From contig NZ_VOAY01000001.1 in assembly GCF_008369125.1 (NCBI RefSeq), forward strand, positions 1,798,001 to 1,862,000: a stretch of 64,000 nucleotides of DNA, written 5' to 3'. The notes beneath the pieces are model-generated. The model was given only the letters and a program-made list of their open reading frames with translations. It made no database searches and had not been told where the DNA came from. The stretch comes from Allopusillimonas sp008369125 (GTDB lineage Bacteria > Pseudomonadota > Gammaproteobacteria > Burkholderiales > Burkholderiaceae_B). Of this stretch, positions 33,928 to 42,892 are shown piece by piece (position 1 is the first letter of the stretch; the number at the start of each line of letters is the position of its first letter). The position numbers and the translations under genes are program-made.

Positions 33928-35253
33928 CTATTTTTTTGCTTGCATCAGTTTGGTTGCTTCGGCAGCAGCCGTTTTCAACGCTGTAACGGCGGGCTTGTTA
34001 CCGGCCAGCGCATCATCTAGCGTGTCACGGAACATGGCACGAATACGAGGGTAATTGTCGATGCGAAAGCCCCGGCTGTTTCCGCTGATGGGCTTGCTGT
34101 AAACAGCCACCAGATTTTGCCAGTCACCCAGGTTTTTGTAATAGCCAGAGCCAGTATCTGAAAATGCCTGTTGGGTAAGCGGCAAGAACCCTGTCTGCTG
34201 GTACCAGCGTGTAGCGTTATCGGCCTGTGCCAGGTAATCAAGAAAACGGGCGCTGGCCGCTTCACTGTCTTTGGTCTGACCTGCCGTGGCCCACAGGCCT
34301 GCTCCACTAACAAATGGCGCGCCAGGCTTAGCAGTTACTTCAGGGTAATAGGGCAGACCGCTGACAGAAAAATTGAGATTGCGAGTATCGTTGAACCAAC
34401 CGAGATTGCTTGATTTTGATGTCAAGACGGCGCATTCATTGTTGGCAAAACGTTTGGTCGCCTGGGCATTATGCGCGGGCTTGACCATGATTTCACTGCG
34501 CACCCAACTAATCATCAGCGACAAGTGGCGAATATACACGACGTCAAAACTGAACCCTGGCTTGCCTTTGGCCCCAAGCCCGTTGTCATTGCCGGCAAAC
34601 AACTGATTGTTGACCGCCGCAAGGTTTTCGAGGTTGACAGACACCGACTGGTCAGAAGTTAGCGGGCATTTGCGTGAACCATTGTTGGCCAGAGTAACCA
34701 GCTGGGCTTGCAGCCCGCTCCAAGCACGATCTGGCACAGTTGGGTTGAGCCCCGCCTTTTTGAAAGACTCAATGTTGTAGTACATGACCGGAACTTCTGC
34801 CATATACGGAAACGCAAGCAAACGCCCTTTGCTGTCGCGAACAAACGTGTTTGTGTCAGACAGAAACCATTTGACGTTTTTGATGGGGTGCTTACCCAGC
34901 ATGACGTACATAGGCTGTATGTACTTAGGTAAATCAGCCTCAGTGCGCACCCGCTCATCATCAAGCTGTATTAACTGGGGTCGTTGATCGGCCGTTTTGA
35001 TACCAGCCATGGCCGTTTCGAGGTCGGCGTCATTGTCGAAGGCCTTGAGCTTTACCTTTACGCCATCCTGGCTTTTGTTGAAATCTTTGACCAGCTTTTC
35101 GAAAACGTCGCGATTATGCGGGTTGAGAAAATGCCAAACCTGAACATCGGTGGCTGCATACGCTGCCGGGCAAGATAGAAGGATGGCGCCCGCAGCGCCC
35201 CACGCAAGCCGGCGACCATGACAGGAGGCGGCTTGAATCCAATTGAGATTCAT
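33928..35253 (-). CDS. Extracellular solute-binding protein (sugar/UgpB type), solitary
   Basis: This 441-residue periplasmic protein has a signal peptide ending SCPAAYA|A. It shows the family-1 solute-binding pattern seen in UgpB: VQVWHFLNPHNRDVFEKLVKDFNKSQDGVKVKL, AFPYMAEVPVMYYN, and a C-terminal FLDYLAQADNATRWYQQTGFLPLT. Ligands of this family are sugars or glycerol-3-phosphate; the ligand here is unknown. No permease or ATPase gene lies nearby. It starts 7 bases after dadA, so it is probably coupled to it. A terminator follows. Confidence 0.85.
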   Translation of the reverse strand: MNLNWIQAASCHGRRLAWGAAGAILLSCPAAYAATDVQVWHFLNPHNRDVFEKLVKDFNKSQDGVKVKLKAFDNDADLETAMAGIKTADQRPQLIQLDDERVRTEADLPKYIQPMYVMLGKHPIKNVKWFLSDTNTFVRDSKGRLLAFPYMAEVPVMYYNIESFKKAGLNPTVPDRAWSGLQAQLVTLANNGSRKCPLTSDQSVSVNLENLAAVNNQLFAGNDNGLGAKGKPGFSFDVVYIRHLSLMISWVRSEIMVKPAHNAQATKRFANNECAVLTSKSSNLGWFNDTRNLNFSVSGLPYYPEVTAKPGAPFVSGAGLWATAGQTKDSEAASARFLDYLAQADNATRWYQQTGFLPLTQQAFSDTGSGYYKNLGDWQNLVAVYSKPISGNSRGFRIDNYPRIRAMFRDTLDDALAGNKPAVTALKTAAAEATKLMQAKK

Positions 35254-35260
35254 ATAACGT

Positions 35261-36514
35261 TTAACCTAGAAAAGGGAACTCGGGTTTGGGTTGTTGACCT
35301 GACATCAGATCAGCCAGGGCGCGACCTGACCCCGCGCCCATGGTCCAGCCAAGCGTGCCATGCCCAGTATTCAGATAGAGATTCTGGATGGACGTTTTGC
35401 CAATAAGCGGAACGTTCGAGGGCGTGGACGGACGCAGGCCCGACCAGAACTGTACGTTATCAAAATCGAGCGCCGTTGGGAACAGTTCTTGGGCCTGTCT
35501 TAACATATTTTCACAACGAATTGTATTTAATGCCCTGGAATAACCAGCCAGCTCGGCCGTGCCGGCCATACGCAACTGGTCGCCCAAGCGGGTATAGACG
35601 ACTTTATGCGCGCCGTCAGTGAGGCTGACGGTAGGTGCTGCCTCAGCTTCAAGGACACGGAAGCTGGCTGAGTAACCCTTGGTGGGATAAACCTCGCAGG
35701 CCACACCCAATGGCGTTACAAGTTGGGGAGTATGCGCGCCAAGTGCTGCTACAAACGCGTCACCCCCTACTGTGTGATAGAGCCCGTCAGCCCCCACCAC
35801 TTCGGCACCCTGTATGCGCCCATCTGCAGCAAGAAGACGGCACACCCGGGTGGAATACATAAACTGTACGCCCGCATCACGGGCGCGCTCAGCCAGTGCG
35901 CAGGTAAACAAATAGGCATCACCTGACTCGTCTTCGGATGTATAGTCACCACCCACGATACGGTCGCGCATGGGCGCGAGAGCCGGTTCGATGGAAATAA
36001 TTTCTTCAGTCGTGACAACACGACGATCTACGCCGAAGTCACGCATGATATCGGCCATTTTCTGCGAACTATCAAGCTCGTTCTGATCGCGATAAAAGTT
36101 GAGAATGCCGCGTTCAAGATGGTTGTATTCAATGCCAAGCTCGCGCCGCATAAACTGCAGAGTTTGACGACTGTACTCGGACAGACGCAACATGGCCCCT
36201 ACGTTTGCAGACAAACGCGCAGGCAGGCATTCGCGCAGGAACATGGCACCCCAACGCCACTGGCGAGTATCAAGTCGAGGCCTGAACAGCAATGGCGCAT
36301 CTTCTTTGAACAACCAGCGAGCCAGCTTGAGCGGTGCCTGGGGACTGGCCCATGGTTCAGAATACGACACTGACACCTGACCGCCATTGGCGCGGGTTGC
36401 ACCCTGCGCCGGCCCGCACTCGCGGTCGATTACGGTAACGTCATGGCCAGCTTCCCTGAGCCACCATGCCGTAGAAATACCAATAATGCCACTGCCCAGT
36501 ACGATGATATTCAT
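35261..36514 (-). CDS. dadA: D-amino-acid dehydrogenase (DadA family)
   Basis: DadA is a membrane-associated flavoenzyme that oxidises D-amino acids to 2-oxo acids and feeds electrons to the respiratory chain. The 417-residue protein has the FAD motif VLGSGIIGISTAWWLREAGHDVTVIDR at the N-terminus, GATRANGGQVS, and the C-terminal NTGHGTLGWTMGAGSGRALADL signature. Start ATG 36514 matches the family (MNIIVLGSG). No alanine racemase gene is beside it. It shares a likely transcript with the solute-binding gene. Confidence 0.92.
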   Translation of the reverse strand: MNIIVLGSGIIGISTAWWLREAGHDVTVIDRECGPAQGATRANGGQVSVSYSEPWASPQAPLKLARWLFKEDAPLLFRPRLDTRQWRWGAMFLRECLPARLSANVGAMLRLSEYSRQTLQFMRRELGIEYNHLERGILNFYRDQNELDSSQKMADIMRDFGVDRRVVTTEEIISIEPALAPMRDRIVGGDYTSEDESGDAYLFTCALAERARDAGVQFMYSTRVCRLLAADGRIQGAEVVGADGLYHTVGGDAFVAALGAHTPQLVTPLGVACEVYPTKGYSASFRVLEAEAAPTVSLTDGAHKVVYTRLGDQLRMAGTAELAGYSRALNTIRCENMLRQAQELFPTALDFDNVQFWSGLRPSTPSNVPLIGKTSIQNLYLNTGHGTLGWTMGAGSGRALADLMSGQQPKPEFPFLG

Positions 36515-36586
36515 ACGTTCTACCCCTGCCTTGCGGTGAAATAGAGCCGGCATGACCGGTGCAGCAACCGGCCCCGCACGACGATG

Positions 36587-37618
36587 CTAGACGACATCCG
36601 CCTCAGTGGTAAAGGCATCCGCGAAAAATGCCTCTTCAGACAGGGCTGCCTGGTGCTTGAAGTCGCGGCGCGCACTTTCTACCATGAGTGGTGTCCCACA
36701 GGCGTAAACTTGAAAGCCGGACAGATCAGGGAAATCTTGCAGCACGGCATGGTGTACAAACCCGACACGACCTGTCCAGCCATCTTCGGGCAGCCCGTTT
36801 GATACTACTGGCACGTAGCGAAAACCTGGCAGGGTTTGCTCAAACTCTTTGGCCACGCTGTTCATATACAGATCGGCAGGTCGACGCCCGCCCCAGTAAA
36901 GAACGGCCTTGCGTTTGTCGCCATGCGCAACCATGCGTTCAAGAATGGCTTTAACGGGAGCAAAACCCGTGCCGCTGGCCACGAAAACAATAGGCTTGTC
37001 GTCATCGCGCAAAAAGAATGAACCCAGCGGCCCTTCTACACGCAGAATTTCGCGCAGCTTCATCTGTGTATCACCCGCACCGAACACGTGGTCTGTAAAT
37101 ACCCCACCAGGCATATGGCGAATATGCAGCTCTACACGATTGCTTTCGGCAGGTGGCGAAGCCATGGAGTAACTGCGGCGACGACCATCTTTAAGTATAA
37201 ATTCAATATACTGGCCGGCGTAATAGTTAAAGGGATCGGCCGTTGGTAATTGCAGCGTCACAATCATGACGTCGTTTCCGGCACGCTCGAGATCTATAAC
37301 GCGGGCAGGCATTTTGCGTATCTGGATATCGCTGGCCATGCGGATTTCATGCGCTTCGATCTGCAGGTCAGAAGTAGGTTTGGCCTGGCAAAACAGCGTA
37401 AAGCCATTGGCAATGTCTTCTGCGGGGAGGATATGCGCCGGTGCGGGCCCTGCCTCATACGTGCCTTCAAGCACTTTACCCCTGCACGTGGAGCATGCAC
37501 CGTCGCGACAACTGTATGGGAGAACAATTCCCGCTGCCAGCGCGGCATCTAATACGCTCTGGCCATCTTCGACCGTAAACTCATGCTTGCTGGGAAGAAC
37601 GGTAACCTTGAAACTCAT
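36587..37618 (-). CDS. 2Fe-2S/flavin oxidoreductase, CDP-6-deoxyglucoseen reductase type
   Basis: This 343-residue reductase has an N-terminal plant-type ferredoxin domain with CRDGACSTC (Cys37, 42 and 45) and a fourth cysteine near 77 (FCQAK). An FAD domain (RRRSYSMASPP) and an NAD(P)H domain (FVASGTGFAPVKAILERM ... YACGTPLMVESARRDF) follow. It moves electrons from NAD(P)H through FAD to the cluster. Betaproteobacterial homologues are often labelled CDP-6-deoxy-delta-3,4-glucoseen reductase, but no deoxysugar genes are nearby, so the true partner is unknown. Confidence 0.85.
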   Translation of the reverse strand: MSFKVTVLPSKHEFTVEDGQSVLDAALAAGIVLPYSCRDGACSTCRGKVLEGTYEAGPAPAHILPAEDIANGFTLFCQAKPTSDLQIEAHEIRMASDIQIRKMPARVIDLERAGNDVMIVTLQLPTADPFNYYAGQYIEFILKDGRRRSYSMASPPAESNRVELHIRHMPGGVFTDHVFGAGDTQMKLREILRVEGPLGSFFLRDDDKPIVFVASGTGFAPVKAILERMVAHGDKRKAVLYWGGRRPADLYMNSVAKEFEQTLPGFRYVPVVSNGLPEDGWTGRVGFVHHAVLQDFPDLSGFQVYACGTPLMVESARRDFKHQAALSEEAFFADAFTTEADVV

Positions 37619-37825
37619 AACACCCGCTTATTGAAAAATAAAGAAAAACACGGACTATTTTAAGTCGTAAACGCGTCAGAGGCTTTATTAGCCATTCTTG
37701 CTACACAAGCTATGCCACGGCCCACTGCCATGACGCCGGCCCAAGAAGAGCCCTTGAGCATACTGGAGCTGGTTGACTGCTGGCCATTCTGACGGCCACC
37801 AGACGGCTCGCCTGAGCCAATGATA

Positions 37826-37860
37826 CGCGAGCAGCCAGCCCCGCAAGACCGCTGCTCGCG
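37826..37860 (-). terminator. Hairpin after parC
   Basis: A perfect 10-bp stem CGCGAGCAGC / GCTGCTCGCG with a 15-base loop begins 3 bases past the parC stop. There is no U-run, so it may protect the 3' end or need Rho. The remaining 200 bases before the reductase gene hold nothing I recognise. Confidence 0.45.
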
Positions 37861-37863
37861 AGA

Positions 37864-40173
37864 TTAAACGGCGATCAGGCGCGCATCCTTTACCTTGACA
37901 GCCAACAGCTTGCCTTTGCGTGCCCGCTTGCCTACATACTCGGCCAACTCGTCACCCGCCAGACGCAGGGTAGTATCTTTTTTGCGATACTCACCTGCCA
38001 CCTGCAGCCCCGCCTCGCCGACGGGCACCCACTGAGCCAATGCGTCGCCCTCGTCCAGCCCCATAAGTATGGTGCCGCGACCACCACCCGACAAGGTTTT
38101 CAACTCTTGCAACGGCACAACAAGAAAGCGCCCTTTTTTGGTAAGCATGGCCAAATGCGTGTCGCGGTCACGCAAAGCCAGAGGTTTGAGCAGTCCATCG
38201 CCTTTTTCGAGCGTAACAAACTGCTTGCCCGCTCGCTGTCGCGTTGTGAGATGCTTGAAGGTAGTGATGAAGCCATAGCCCAGGCGCGAGCCCAGTATGT
38301 AACGCTGACCAGCCTCACTGGCAATCATGTGCACGATGCGGGCACCTGGCTCGATTTCTATCATCGAGGTAATGGGCTGCCCGTCACCACGTGCCGAAGG
38401 CAGACTGGCTACAGGTACGGTGTATACACGCCCCGTATTTGAAATGGCCACCAGATCGCCGGTGCTGCGACACTCAATAGCGTCGTAAAGCGAATCGCCG
38501 GTTTTGAAGCCAAACTGTGACGCGTCATGGCCATGCCCCTGGCGTGAACGCAGCCAGCCCTTCTGGGAAACAATAACCGTAACGGGTTCTTCGACCACCC
38601 GCACCTCAAGCACGGCGCGTTCTGCCGCCTCGATCAGGGTGCGTCGGTCATCGCCATAGGTTTTGACATCGGCCTCGATTTCTTTAATCATCAGACGCCT
38701 GAATGCGCGCGGGTTATCTAGCAGCTCTTTGAGGCTGGCCTGCTCTTGCTTCTGCATGGCGAGCTCTTTCTCGATCTTGAAACCTTCAAGCCGCGCCAGC
38801 TGACGCAATCGCATTTCGAGAATATCTTCGGCCTGGCGCTCAGACAGATCAAAGCGCTGCATAAGCGCCTGCCGGGGCTCATCTGACTCGCGTATGGTCT
38901 GGATAACCTCATCGACGTTCAGATAAACCACCATGCGTCCTTCGAGCACATGGATGCGGTCAGTGACTTTATCCAGACGGTATTGGGTACGCCGTGTCAT
39001 GGTGTGAGCACGGAAGTGTATCCATTCAGTCAGAACCTTGCGCAACGGCCGCTGCCCGGGGCGCCCATCGGTACCGATGCACACCAGGTTGATGGAAACA
39101 CTGCTTTCCATACTGGTTTGCGCCAGCAGCATGGTTACGAACTCATCGCGATCAATACGGCTGGTTTTGGGTTCGAAAACCAGCCGGACGGCCGCCTCTT
39201 TACCCGATTCATCACGCACTGCATCAAGCATGCCCAGAACGAGAGCCTTGGTTTGCTGCTGCTCGGTGCTAAGGCTTTTTTTACCCGCCTTTACCTTGGG
39301 ATTACTGCGATCTTCGATTTCTTCGAGAATTTTTTGTGTAGAGGTGCCTGGCGGCAGCTCATTAACAACCAGTTGCCACTGCCCGCGTGCCATCTCTTCA
39401 AACTGCCAGCGCGCACGTGCCTTGATGGAGCCCCTGCCTGTGCCGTAAACATGTTGAATGTCTTCGGCTGAGGAGATAATTTGCCCCCCGCCTGCAAAAT
39501 CAGGGCCCGGTATAAGAGTGAACAGCTCTTCATCGGGCAGATTCGGGTCACGAATCATCGCTACACATGCCGCAGCAATTTCGCGCAGGTTATGCGAGGG
39601 AATCTCTGTGGCCATGCCTACGGCAATGCCTGAAGCACCGTTGAGCAACATAACGGGCAGGCGCGCAGGCAGCAGTACGGGCTCTTTCTGGCTGCCATCG
39701 TAGTTGGCGGCAAAGTCGACCGTGCCCTCGTCAAGCTCATCAAGCAGCAGACGCGCAAAAGGCGTCAGGCGTGCTTCGGTGTATCGCATTGCCGCAGCGT
39801 TGTCGCCATCGCGCGAACCGAAATTGCCGTGGCCATCGACCAGCGGATAACGCAGACTAAAGTTTTGCGCCATGCGCACCATGGCGTCATAGGCCGCCTG
39901 GTCACCATGGGGGTGATATTTGCCGAGCACGTCGCCCACAACACGGGCGGACTTGACGGGTTTGGCATTGCCGCCCAGGCCCATGGCCTGCATGGCATAC
40001 AGTATGCGGCGCTGCACGGGCTTTTGCCCGTCAGTCACATCGGGAAGCGCGCGTCCGCGCACAACGGAGACAGCGTAATCGAGATAAGCCTGCTCAGCAT
40101 AGTTTGCCAGCGTTAGGCTATCGCCACCGTCACCATCACCCTGACCAAACAGGTCTACTTGTGTACTATCCAT
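37864..40173 (-). CDS. parC: DNA topoisomerase IV subunit A
   Basis: ParC cuts and rejoins DNA to decatenate chromosomes, together with ParE. The 769-residue protein has the catalytic Tyr131 (AAAMRYTEARL) and the winged-helix region GKYHPHGDQAAYDAMV. Here the positions matching E. coli Ser80 and Glu84 are Gln92 and Asp96. A C-terminal propeller follows (VYTVPVASLPSA, YILGSRLGYGFI, LSGGGRGTILMGL). It lies 17 bases after parE. It is ParC rather than GyrA by its pairing with parE and its short propeller without a GyrA box. Confidence 0.95.
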   Translation of the reverse strand: MDSTQVDLFGQGDGDGGDSLTLANYAEQAYLDYAVSVVRGRALPDVTDGQKPVQRRILYAMQAMGLGGNAKPVKSARVVGDVLGKYHPHGDQAAYDAMVRMAQNFSLRYPLVDGHGNFGSRDGDNAAAMRYTEARLTPFARLLLDELDEGTVDFAANYDGSQKEPVLLPARLPVMLLNGASGIAVGMATEIPSHNLREIAAACVAMIRDPNLPDEELFTLIPGPDFAGGGQIISSAEDIQHVYGTGRGSIKARARWQFEEMARGQWQLVVNELPPGTSTQKILEEIEDRSNPKVKAGKKSLSTEQQQTKALVLGMLDAVRDESGKEAAVRLVFEPKTSRIDRDEFVTMLLAQTSMESSVSINLVCIGTDGRPGQRPLRKVLTEWIHFRAHTMTRRTQYRLDKVTDRIHVLEGRMVVYLNVDEVIQTIRESDEPRQALMQRFDLSERQAEDILEMRLRQLARLEGFKIEKELAMQKQEQASLKELLDNPRAFRRLMIKEIEADVKTYGDDRRTLIEAAERAVLEVRVVEEPVTVIVSQKGWLRSRQGHGHDASQFGFKTGDSLYDAIECRSTGDLVAISNTGRVYTVPVASLPSARGDGQPITSMIEIEPGARIVHMIASEAGQRYILGSRLGYGFITTFKHLTTRQRAGKQFVTLEKGDGLLKPLALRDRDTHLAMLTKKGRFLVVPLQELKTLSGGGRGTILMGLDEGDALAQWVPVGEAGLQVAGEYRKKDTTLRLAGDELAEYVGKRARKGKLLAVKVKDARLIAV

Positions 40174-40190
40174 TTTGATTCTCGGTGGGT

Positions 40191-42152
40191 TTAAACATCA
40201 ATCTCGGCCAGGTTGCCTTTTTCTTCGAGCCAGATGCGACGCTGGGCCGACTCGCCCTTGCCCATCAACATGTCGAACATTTTTTCAGTGGCTTCGACAC
40301 CTGCCTCACCGCAACTGACTGGCAACAGACGACGTGTATCGGGGTCCATTGTGGTGTCCCATAGCTGTGTGGCGCTCATTTCGCCCAGCCCCTTGAACCG
40401 GCTTATGCTCCACGACCCTTCACGCACACCTTCGCTGCGCATTTTTTCTTGTGCAGCATCCAGCTCAGCCTGATCAAGACAATACACTTTGCGGGCGGGG
40501 CGTTTGCCCGCCGCAGGCACGTCGACACGGAACAGAGGCGGACGCGCAACGTACACATGGCCCATTTCGACCAGTTTTGAAAAATGCCTGAAAAACAACG
40601 TAAGCAGCAGCACCTGTATATGAGAGCCATCGACGTCGGCGTCGGACAGAATGCAAATTCGCCCATAACGCAGCCCGGATAGATCAGCATTGCTTCCCGG
40701 GGCGTGCGGGTCAACGCCTATGGCCACAGCGATATCGTGAATTTCGTTATTGGCAAACAGGCGGTCGCGATCGACCTCCCACGAATTGAGCACCTTGCCG
40801 CGCAAAGGCAAAATTGCCTGAAACTCTTTGTCGCGCCCCATTTTGGCTGAGCCACCGGCAGAATCCCCCTCAACCAGAAACAACTCGGTACGCGAGATAT
40901 CGCTGGATTCGCAGTCAGTAAGCTTGCCCGGCAACACGGCAACCCCCGAGCTTTTGCGTTTTTCTACTTTTTTCGCCGAGCGCGCACGGGCCTGAGCCTG
41001 ACGAATGGCTATATCAGCCAGTTTGCGGCCATGCTCGACGTTGGCATTAAGCCAGAGATCAAGGGCATTTTTTACATAACCGCTGACAAGGCGTACAGCA
41101 TCACGGCTGTTGAGCTTTTCTTTGATCTGGCCCTGAAACTGCGGGTCAAGCACTTTGGCAGAGAGCACAAAGCTAGTGCGGGCGAATACATCATCGGCAA
41201 CCAGCTTGACGCCTTTGGGTATAAGCGAGTGCAATTCGGCAAACGCCCTTACGGCACTGAACAAGCCATCTCGCAACCCGGCCTCGTGTGTACCGCCCGC
41301 CGTTGTGGAAATCAGATTAACGTAAGATTCTCGCACCACCGGGCCTTCTGCCGTCCAGCCCACCACCCATTGGGCACCCTCGCCCAGTGCAAACGACTCA
41401 TCATCATCGCCGGCATACTGGCTGCCTTCAAACAGTGGAATGATTTTTTCGGCGCCGTTGAGCGCCTCGTCGAGATAACCCCGAAGCCCATGCTCATAGA
41501 GCCATTCGCGCAGCTCACCGGTTTTTTCAATAAACAGCGACACCTTGATACCGCTAAGCAACACAGCTTTGCTGCGTAATGCGTGCTCCAGCTCGCCCAG
41601 CGGAATGGTGGCGGTGTCAAAATACTTGGCATCTGGCCACACGCGGACACGTGTTCCGGTTTTGCGTCGACCGACGGTGTCTGCCTGATGCAGTGGGGTT
41701 TGCACCTCACCGCCCGCAAACACCATTTCGTGCGCGCCGCCATCTCGCCAGATAGTGACCTCGAGCCGCTTGGATAATGCGTTGGTTACCGAAACCCCTA
41801 CGCCGTGCAACCCTCCCGAGAAGGCGTAAGCCCCTCCGCCCTTTTTGTCGAATTTGCCGCCGGCATGCAGTCGCGTAAAAACCAGCTCAGCCACCGGCGT
41901 GAGCTCTTCGGGGTGCAGGCCTACGGGAATTCCGCGCCCATCATCTTCGATAGATACGCTGCCGTCCGTGTGCAGGCTGACCTTGATCAGCTTGCCATGG
42001 CCGGCGAGGGCCTCGTCGGCGGCATTGTCTATGACTTCTTGAAGAATATGCAGGGGGTTGTCGGTACGGGTATACATGCCAGGCCGCTGCCTGACGGGCT
42101 CTAATCCTTTCAGTACCCGGATAGAAGCTTCGTCGTAACGTGGTGTAGCCAA
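40191..42152 (-). CDS. parE: DNA topoisomerase IV subunit B
   Basis: ParE is the ATPase subunit of topoisomerase IV. The GHKL ATPase domain shows EVIDNAADEAL, DDGRGIPVG and SGGLHGVGVSVTNALS. The TOPRIM domain shows VEGDSAGGSAKMGRD and LSDADVDGSHI. No ATG fits the family start. The best start is TTG at 42152, giving ATPRYDEASIRVLKGLEPVRQRPGMY, with GGGAC upstream. The frame runs open to 42296 but that extension looks non-coding. The product is 653 residues, the normal length. Confidence 0.95.
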   Translation of the reverse strand: MATPRYDEASIRVLKGLEPVRQRPGMYTRTDNPLHILQEVIDNAADEALAGHGKLIKVSLHTDGSVSIEDDGRGIPVGLHPEELTPVAELVFTRLHAGGKFDKKGGGAYAFSGGLHGVGVSVTNALSKRLEVTIWRDGGAHEMVFAGGEVQTPLHQADTVGRRKTGTRVRVWPDAKYFDTATIPLGELEHALRSKAVLLSGIKVSLFIEKTGELREWLYEHGLRGYLDEALNGAEKIIPLFEGSQYAGDDDESFALGEGAQWVVGWTAEGPVVRESYVNLISTTAGGTHEAGLRDGLFSAVRAFAELHSLIPKGVKLVADDVFARTSFVLSAKVLDPQFQGQIKEKLNSRDAVRLVSGYVKNALDLWLNANVEHGRKLADIAIRQAQARARSAKKVEKRKSSGVAVLPGKLTDCESSDISRTELFLVEGDSAGGSAKMGRDKEFQAILPLRGKVLNSWEVDRDRLFANNEIHDIAVAIGVDPHAPGSNADLSGLRYGRICILSDADVDGSHIQVLLLTLFFRHFSKLVEMGHVYVARPPLFRVDVPAAGKRPARKVYCLDQAELDAAQEKMRSEGVREGSWSISRFKGLGEMSATQLWDTTMDPDTRRLLPVSCGEAGVEATEKMFDMLMGKGESAQRRIWLEEKGNLAEIDV

Positions 42153-42495
42153 TTTAGTCCCAGTTGATATGTGTCGAATGCAGTATTTTACGTATAGATG
42201 CCGATGTTGCCACGGTTGCGCAATAGACCAACAGAGCTTGAGTCTGTTGTGTAGCCGGAACACGGTGACAGCCACGAGATCGAAAAAACGCGACATGTAC
42301 GCAACAAACGTGCACCCAGCCTGTACTTTAGCGCGTGTTCTTGCTGTGCGTAGCGCACCTTACAATGGTATGCTTAACGGCATAGGCTTGTTCAAACCGC
42401 CATAAAAATACCAGAATCTCTTGCCTGGCCGCCACCAATCTTGTGTCACAGGCGCGTAATCCCTTTATAGACCATCTTCTTTTTTCATTTCTATC
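42153..42495. other. Divergent parE-trxA intergenic region
   Basis: This 343-base region has no convincing gene or RNA. A TACAAT that could serve as a -10 for trxA lacks a matching -35. No strong hairpin is seen. Confidence 0.5.
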
Positions 42496-42822
42496 ATGAG
42501 CGAATTCATCAAACACGTCAGCGACGCCTCATTCGAGGCCGACGTACTCAACTCAGACGTTCCTGTACTGGTTGACTATTGGGCCGCATGGTGTGGCCCC
42601 TGCAAAATGATTGCCCCCCTGCTGGACGAGGTTGCGGCCCAGTACGATGGCCGTGTTATCATTGCAAAGGTCGATGTCGACGCAAACCCGGAAACCGCCG
42701 CTAAGTTCGGTATCCGGGGCATACCCACCCTAATGTTGTTCAAGGATGGCAAAGCCGTCGCCACAAAAGTGGGCGCATTGTCCAAATCGCAACTCGCTTC
42801 GTTCCTTGACGAATCCATTTAA
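42496..42822 (+). CDS. trxA: Thioredoxin 1
   Basis: This is a small cytoplasmic dithiol protein that reduces disulfides. The 108 residues carry the active site WCGPCK (residues 32-37) and the cis-proline segment GIRGIPTLMLFKDGK. It is followed 70 bases later by rho in the same direction, a pairing conserved in many proteobacteria. Confidence 0.97.
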   Translation: MSEFIKHVSDASFEADVLNSDVPVLVDYWAAWCGPCKMIAPLLDEVAAQYDGRVIIAKVDVDANPETAAKFGIRGIPTLMLFKDGKAVATKVGALSKSQLASFLDESI

Positions 42823-42892
42823 ATACTGAATTGATTGCGCGCGGGCCTCTTCTGGGCTCGCCACCCAGTACAAATTCCCCCTCTCTTCTCAC

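Noticed and set aside
39038..39471. Plus-strand open frames opposite parC
   Set aside because: Shadow frames of parC with no recognisable domain.
42153..42296. Open frame extending parE upstream by 48 codons
   Set aside because: It has ATG but reads as non-coding; the family start matches the TTG at 42152.
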